From Gallionella sp. (lineage in GTDB: Bacteria; Pseudomonadota; Gammaproteobacteria; Burkholderiales; Gallionellaceae), in assembly GCA_028688275.1 (NCBI GenBank), contig JAQTYN010000036.1, forward strand, positions 1 to 35,139: 35,139 nucleotides of DNA, in the 5' to 3' direction. The notes under the pieces are model-generated. The model saw nothing but the letters and a program-made list of their open reading frames with translations, was not told the origin of the DNA and searched no databases. How positions within the stretch are numbered: position 1 is the first letter of the stretch; every line of letters begins with the position of its first letter. Both the position numbers and the translations under genes were made by a program. Below, piece after piece: positions 34,521 through 35,139 of this stretch.

Positions 34521-34546
34521 GTAAGTACTCACAAAAAGGTAAGTAT
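34521..34546. promoter_or_regulatory. Probable operator in the qorB/HxlR divergent region
   Basis: GTAAGTACTCAC (34521-34532) is nearly palindromic, and GTAAGTAT repeats at 34539-34546, reaching into the ribosome site of the HxlR gene. HxlR-type regulators often bind GTA-N-TAC-like inverted sites, so this is a reasonable site for autoregulation and control of qorB. Confidence 0.5.
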
Positions 34547-34547
34547 C

Positions 34548-34940
34548 ATGATTTCTTCTACTCAAGACAGCTTGTTATCTGCCAAATTGAGACGTGGGGA
34601 TGTATTCGCGACCGAATGTCCATCACGCGAAGTGCTCAAACATATCACCAGCCGATGGGGAGTATTAGTACTCGTGGCTTTGCGGGAAGGGACGCATCGT
34701 TTCAGCGAACTGCGTCGCAAGATTGGGGGGGTAAGCGAAAAAATGCTCGCACAAACATTACAGCAGCTTGAGCAAGATGGCTTCGTCAACCGACTATCGC
34801 ATCCAGTGGTGCCACCGCACGTGGAATATACCCTCACCCCGCTGGGTGAAGAAGTGAGTCAGCAGGTTGAATCACTGACCGACTGGATAGAGACTAACCT
34901 GCCAAACATTATGAATGCACAACAAAAATCAGCCCGTTAA
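34548..34940 (+). CDS. HxlR-family transcriptional regulator
   Basis: The 130-residue winged-helix protein has the HxlR pattern: CPSREVLKHITSRWGVLVLVAL as the first helices, RFSELRRKIGGVSEKMLAQTL as recognition helix, and PPHVEYTLTPLGEEV as wing. A cysteine in the sequence FATECP, at the position of the redox-active Cys in QorR and HypR, is present at about residue 24. It is divergent from qorB and probably represses it until quinones or other electrophiles modify that Cys; this mechanism is known for relatives, not shown here. Confidence 0.9.
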   Translation: MISSTQDSLLSAKLRRGDVFATECPSREVLKHITSRWGVLVLVALREGTHRFSELRRKIGGVSEKMLAQTLQQLEQDGFVNRLSHPVVPPHVEYTLTPLGEEVSQQVESLTDWIETNLPNIMNAQQKSAR

Positions 34941-34969
34941 CCTTCAATGAACTTGAGCGCATAAATAAA

Positions 34970-34997
34970 AAGCCCACTCCAACCAAGGAGTGGGCTT
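34970..34997. terminator. Strong hairpin between HxlR gene and right-edge gene
   Basis: AAGCCCACTCC (34970-34980) and GGAGTGGGCTT (34987-34997) form a perfect 11-pair stem with an AACCAA loop. On the minus strand it is followed by TTTTATTTAT, a good intrinsic terminator for the gene entering from the right edge; it may also end the HxlR transcript. Confidence 0.75.
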
Positions 34998-35055
34998 GAT
35001 ATTGCTTCCGTACTAATTCCACTTCTAATTCATAAGTTAATTAATAAGTGCCGCC

Positions 35056-35139
35056 CTAATCCATGGCCACGAAACAATTGATCTGACCTTGCTCGGGTTT
35101 TCTTCGAGGTTTTTTAGTCCCAAAACCAAATGGTCTTCC
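35056..35139 (-). CDS. C-terminal end of a gene running off the right edge
   Basis: On the minus strand an uninterrupted frame enters at 35139 and ends at TAG 35056-35058, giving 27 residues rich in Lys, Arg, Gly and Pro and ending NCFVAMD. A terminator with a T-run on the same strand lies about 60 bases on, which supports a real gene end. I cannot name the product from so short a piece. Confidence 0.4.
   Translation of the reverse strand, partial: GRPFGFGTKKPRRKPEQGQINCFVAMD

Overview
The window is a chromosomal segment of a proteobacterium, most likely a beta- or gammaproteobacterium. The main evidence is the TCA operon order sdhC-sdhD-sdhA-sdhB-sdhE-gltA-sucA-sucB, a divergent qorB/HxlR pair, uup, recQ and bacteriohemerythrin. 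I cannot place the genus from sequence alone. No rRNA, tRNA or CRISPR array was seen.

Layout, left to right. (1) 169-6778, minus strand: a secreted protein with two Lcl/DUF1566 domains, a PAS-PAS-GGDEF-EAL protein for c-di-GMP turnover, and a CheB-CheR-coiled coil-PAS fusion. (2) 7040-15785, minus strand: an eight-gene TCA operon with overlapping or nearly touching genes, ending in long inverted repeats. (3) 16083-21444, plus strand, divergent from sdhC: an unusual signalling locus. It encodes a putative winged-helix protein, a small Ras-like GTPase of the COG2229/CvnD type, an ABC ATPase fused to a dual-specificity phosphatase, two small Roadblock-type proteins, and a [2Fe-2S] ferredoxin-flavoreductase-truncated globin-CxxC protein. 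(4) 21488-24370, minus: a patatin phospholipase split by a large membrane region. (5) 24371-26200: a small accessory island with a REP-like repeat, an IS5-type MITE with perfect ends and target duplication, and two HEPN-type genes. One HEPN gene lies in an integron-like gene cassette with its attC site. (6) 26449-32339: uup, a four-helix membrane protein, a proline-rich secreted protein, recQ and an exported protein. (7) 32507-35139: a bacteriohemerythrin with unusual insertions, a 535-base non-coding stretch with palindromes, the qorB/HxlR divergent pair, and the tail of a gene running off the right edge.

How the genes may work together. Region 3 is the best candidate for an undescribed system. 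Roadblock proteins are known partners or regulators of MglA/CvnD-type GTPases. Here they sit with a phosphatase-linked ATPase and a redox/haem protein that could supply an oxygen, NO or electron-flow input. The link between redox state and GTPase state is inference, not something the sequence proves. Oxygen or redox chemistry recurs nearby (succinate dehydrogenase, globin, hemerythrin, QorB), but that may be coincidence.
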